Part shown: piece by piece, positions 34,560 to 37,039 of the stretch
Position numbering within the stretch: position 1 is the stretch's first letter
How the letters are laid out: each line of letters starts with the position of its first letter
Source: an uncultured Pseudomonadales bacterium
Lineage (GTDB): Bacteria > Pseudomonadota > Gammaproteobacteria > Pseudomonadales > Azotimanducaceae
Direction: 5' to 3'
Assembly (NCBI GenBank): GCA_905182155.1
Contig: CAJJAX010000037.1
Coordinates: 1-37,039, forward strand
Length of the DNA stretch: 37,039 bases
Translations under genes and position numbers: made by a program
The notes under the pieces: generated by a model
Seen by the model: the letters and a program-made list of their open reading frames with translations, nothing else
What the model was told of the DNA's origin: nothing
Databases searched by the model: none

Positions 34560-37039
34560 ATGGGGCGCGAATTGTTAACTAAAGATGCTACCTTGAAGGC
34601 TCGGCAGGGGTCAGAAGAAGACGTTGAGGTGGCTCAATCAGGCGCTTTCGAGCACCTATTGCCCGATGCGTCGTTTTTGCTGTATGGCGTCTTCTCGCAG
34701 TCAGGGTTTGACCTCGAAATCACCAATCCTGATGGCATCACGCACATCGTTCCAGATTATTTCAGTTTTCCAACACCGCCCAATTTAATGATCGAAAGCG
34801 GCGCCGGGTTGTCGCCTGCCATGGTCAACAGTTTGTTCCCTCGCTCGTTTGGTCTGGATGTGCTGTTTGCAGGACCCGCGCCCTCGGGTGCAGCGTTGGT
34901 TGAAATCGGCTCCGTTAAGCTGGTGGTGGGTTCTGTCACCGTGCGGCACGCCGATGGCAGCCAAGAAACGATCAAAAAGGGCGCGGTCTTGTATCAAGGC
35001 GACGTTCTGGTCACGGGCGCCGGCAGTTTTATCAAGGCCGAGATGCGCGACGGCACCAAGTTCCAACTGGGTCAAAATGGTGAGGCGGCCTTAGACAAAT
35101 ACGAGTTTGATGAAGCGGCCGATGTTGGCCGGTTTGAAGCCACTGTTCGGGTGGGTGGTTTTTATTATAAGAGTGGCAAGATTGGCGAGTTGCCCAGTTC
35201 CTCCGCGCAAGCGCATACCCAGCTCAATACGCCCACATCCATTATCGGCGTGCGCGGTAGCGAGCTTGAAGGCGCGGTATACCCCAGTGGCGAAACGGTT
35301 GTGGTACACCGTTCAGGCGTGCTCGATATCACGGATATCAATGGGCAGAATGGGGTGACCCTGGATACACCGGGAAATACGGCCGTTGTGGTGTTGAATG
35401 GTCAGCCCGCGTTTACAGCCGAGCCCACTCAGCAAGCCCAGCAAGCACTCCAGGAATCCTTGCCGCCCGGCGATGGTAGCGTGGCGGAAGAAGACGCCCT
35501 GGAATCTGAGGCTGAAGAGGTTGTCGAGGAAATTGTAGAAGAAGCGGCGATTGAGGCTGAGGAGGTTGTTGAAGAAACCGCAGAAGAGGAAATTGTCGAA
35601 GAAGTTGTAGAAGAGGTCGTTGAAGAAGTCGAAGAAATTGATTTAGAAGAAGCCGGCGACGCCGAAGAAGAAGTTGAAGAAGCAAGTGACGACGATGATA
35701 TAGACAGCTTGGGCGTTGATGATTCAAGCGTTGAGAGCCAGAGTGAGTCCGAGAGTGCGGAAGACTTGGTCAGCAACGAGGCTGAGGCCGACATTGGTGA
35801 GGCCAGTGATGATGAGGCTTTATCGACCGTCACAAACCCTGACACAAGCGTCGAATCAGCGACCGAAGAAGCAGAGGTCGTGCTTGAGACCTTGCAAAGC
35901 CTAGACAGTAATGTCGAAGGCCAAGACTCCGGTGCGTTACAAACCCTGGGTACCGCAGCAACGGCGGTTGAAAAATCTGTCGTTGAGGTAGAAGAAGTCG
36001 CGGCAGAAGAGCCGCAAGAAGTGATCGCGCCCGACAATCCTCCCGAGGCCTTGGCGGACCAGTTAACCGTGGTTACCGGCAGTTCGCTAGATGTCACCGA
36101 TCAATTGCTGGGGAATGACTCTGATCCCGATGCGGGTCAAGTGCTGTCGGTCATCGCGGTCAACAGTGAGCGGCAAGATGCCGTGACGTTGATTGACGGC
36201 CGGGTGCAGTTCCAGCCCGATGAAAGCCTTTTACAAAGTCTTGGGGCCGGTGAAACGACAACGGAAACGCTGTCGTACACGGTTGAGTCCGGGACCTCGA
36301 GCGCCAGCGCGGAAGTGGTGATTGTGTATCAAGGCAGTGCTGATGCGCCGATTGCCAACAATGACATCGCCGAAACCAACGAAGATGCACCGCTGGTGCT
36401 CGCGGTGCTCTCAAACGACAACGATCCGGATGCGGCCGATACGCTGGTGATCACGGCTGTCGACAGCACCAACGCGCTCGGAATTATTTCAATCTCTGAA
36501 GACGGACAATCACTCCTTTATGAGCCGCCGCAGTCCTTGAGCGAAGGCTCCGTTGATGACGTTTTCAGTTACACCATTAGTGATGGCGACACGACCGCCA
36601 CGGCAACGGTTACAGTCACTGTCGAGGGGGTTAATGATCCGCCAATACTGGTTTCAGATCCAACGGGCTTCACGCTCGAATTGATTCCTGAAGCCGGTGA
36701 GATTTCGATACCGCTTGATGCAATCTTTGCCGATTCCGATCTCGGCAGCACCCTAACGGTTCTAGCATTGGACACTGAGTTAACTCGGGGTTCGGTTCGG
36801 ATAGGCTCTGTTTTATATGATCCTGGTGATGCCTTCGATTATCTAAAAGAAGGTGAGATTGGCATTGAGCAATTTGGCATCACGGTGCAAGACGAATTTG
36901 GCGAAACCGGACAAGGGGTCTTTTCTTTTCAAATCGAAGGTGTAAATGATGCGCCGGTTGCGCTGGTTGATACTGCCGAGGTGCTTGAGAACGGCGCGAT
37001 TGATCTTGCGGCAGCATCGAGCGTGCTCGGTGATGACGT
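34560..37039 (+). CDS. Large FecR-domain, tandem VCBS/cadherin-like repeat surface protein (adhesin-like), 3' end outside window
   Basis: The first 826 residues of a longer protein; the frame is open to the window end. It starts at ATG 34560, directly after an in-frame TAG (34548-34550). It has no signal peptide. The N-terminal part (about 20-100) contains LLYGVFSQSGFDLEITNPDGITHIVPDYF, a pattern of secreted repeat proteins. A FecR-like domain follows at about 115-260 (SVKLVVGSVTVRHADGSQETIKKG, QGDVLVTGAGSF, MRDGTKFQLG, LNTPTSIIGVRGSELEG). Residues 308-378 are almost only Glu/Val/Ala. From 490 on come repeats with NDSDPD and EGVNDPP/EGVNDAP motifs (Ca-binding VCBS/tandem-95/cadherin-like). 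No signal peptide plus such repeats suggests a type I-secreted RTX-type adhesin; the secretion signal would be at the unseen C-terminus. Confidence 0.88.
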   Translation, partial: MGRELLTKDATLKARQGSEEDVEVAQSGAFEHLLPDASFLLYGVFSQSGFDLEITNPDGITHIVPDYFSFPTPPNLMIESGAGLSPAMVNSLFPRSFGLDVLFAGPAPSGAALVEIGSVKLVVGSVTVRHADGSQETIKKGAVLYQGDVLVTGAGSFIKAEMRDGTKFQLGQNGEAALDKYEFDEAADVGRFEATVRVGGFYYKSGKIGELPSSSAQAHTQLNTPTSIIGVRGSELEGAVYPSGETVVVHRSGVLDITDINGQNGVTLDTPGNTAVVVLNGQPAFTAEPTQQAQQALQESLPPGDGSVAEEDALESEAEEVVEEIVEEAAIEAEEVVEETAEEEIVEEVVEEVVEEVEEIDLEEAGDAEEEVEEASDDDDIDSLGVDDSSVESQSESESAEDLVSNEAEADIGEASDDEALSTVTNPDTSVESATEEAEVVLETLQSLDSNVEGQDSGALQTLGTAATAVEKSVVEVEEVAAEEPQEVIAPDNPPEALADQLTVVTGSSLDVTDQLLGNDSDPDAGQVLSVIAVNSERQDAVTLIDGRVQFQPDESLLQSLGAGETTTETLSYTVESGTSSASAEVVIVYQGSADAPIANNDIAETNEDAPLVLAVLSNDNDPDAADTLVITAVDSTNALGIISISEDGQSLLYEPPQSLSEGSVDDVFSYTISDGDTTATATVTVTVEGVNDPPILVSDPTGFTLELIPEAGEISIPLDAIFADSDLGSTLTVLALDTELTRGSVRIGSVLYDPGDAFDYLKEGEIGIEQFGITVQDEFGETGQGVFSFQIEGVNDAPVALVDTAEVLENGAIDLAAASSVLGDD

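Noticed and set aside
35413..36097. Long minus-strand Ser/Thr- or Leu/Arg-rich ORFs
   Set aside because: They are antisense to the Glu-rich, Val-rich part of the adhesin; GAA/GAG codons read backwards as TTC/CTC give such composition.
1..37039. tRNA, rRNA, transposase or phage genes
   Set aside because: No tRNA T-loop with matching cloverleaf was seen in the gaps, no rRNA-like segment, and no transposase, integrase or phage motifs in the coding sequences.

Overview
The window looks like a chromosomal segment of a Gram-negative, aerobic, probably marine gammaproteobacterium. The main reasons are an EfpL/YeiP-type EF-P paralogue, a periplasmic cyclophilin with a signal peptide, an RND efflux pump, cyclic-di-GMP enzymes, a DUF3293 protein, a DUF3820 protein and many acyl-CoA/lipid-catabolism genes. 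The genus cannot be fixed by reading alone. There are no rRNA or tRNA genes, no recognisable insertion sequences or phage genes, and no CRISPR array.

Region 1 (1-7600) carries many broken reading frames. It holds the 3' part of a GGDEF-EAL protein, a short-chain dehydrogenase, an alpha/beta hydrolase remnant, a periplasmic cyclophilin coupled to an alkaline-phosphatase-superfamily gene, a TauD/TfdA dioxygenase and an amidohydrolase. About ten single-base indels interrupt otherwise well conserved proteins here, several of them in homopolymer runs. The last one lies just inside the start of the fadB-like gene. From about 7600 to the end I found no further frameshift. This suggests either local low-quality sequence or a patch of decaying genes.

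Region 2 (7556-16530) has a bifunctional enoyl-CoA hydratase/3-hydroxyacyl-CoA dehydrogenase, a small membrane protein whose helix is a (Leu-Leu-Gly)x9 run encoded by nine exact 9-bp repeats, and a protein resembling a piece of an acyl-CoA dehydrogenase. These are followed by a TPR protein, a GNAT acetyltransferase, a membrane-anchored FxLYD-like protein, a PhyH dioxygenase, an iron-sulfur (6-4)-type photolyase, a membrane diguanylate cyclase and a DUF3293 protein.

Region 3 (16620-21956) is a compact TetR - membrane fusion protein - RND transporter operon with 4-nt ATGA overlaps. It is preceded by a near-palindromic TetR-like operator and a 37-codon leader ORF that itself overlaps tetR by ATGA. 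No outer-membrane channel gene is adjacent.

Region 4 (21983-24639) has an esterase, an antibiotic-biosynthesis-monooxygenase-like protein, and a divergent DUF3820/efpL pair. Region 5 (24665-29385) is a minus-strand acyl-CoA catabolic cluster: MBL-fold hydrolase, 17beta-HSD4-like SDR, enoyl-CoA hydratase and acyl-CoA synthetase. An intrinsic terminator lies after the SDR. Region 6 (30097-31865) has an NTF2/SnoaL-like protein with a duplicated start region and a PLP aminotransferase.

Region 7 (31932-37039) is a LytS-type sensor kinase coupled to a LytTR response regulator, then about 750 bp without a gene. After that comes the N-terminal 826 residues of a very large secreted or surface protein: an N-terminal domain, a FecR-like domain, a Glu-rich spacer, and tandem VCBS/cadherin-like repeats running off the window. 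This last region, with a 12-bp inverted repeat and a hairpin just before the start codon, together with the RND leader ORF/operator, are the parts I would look at first.
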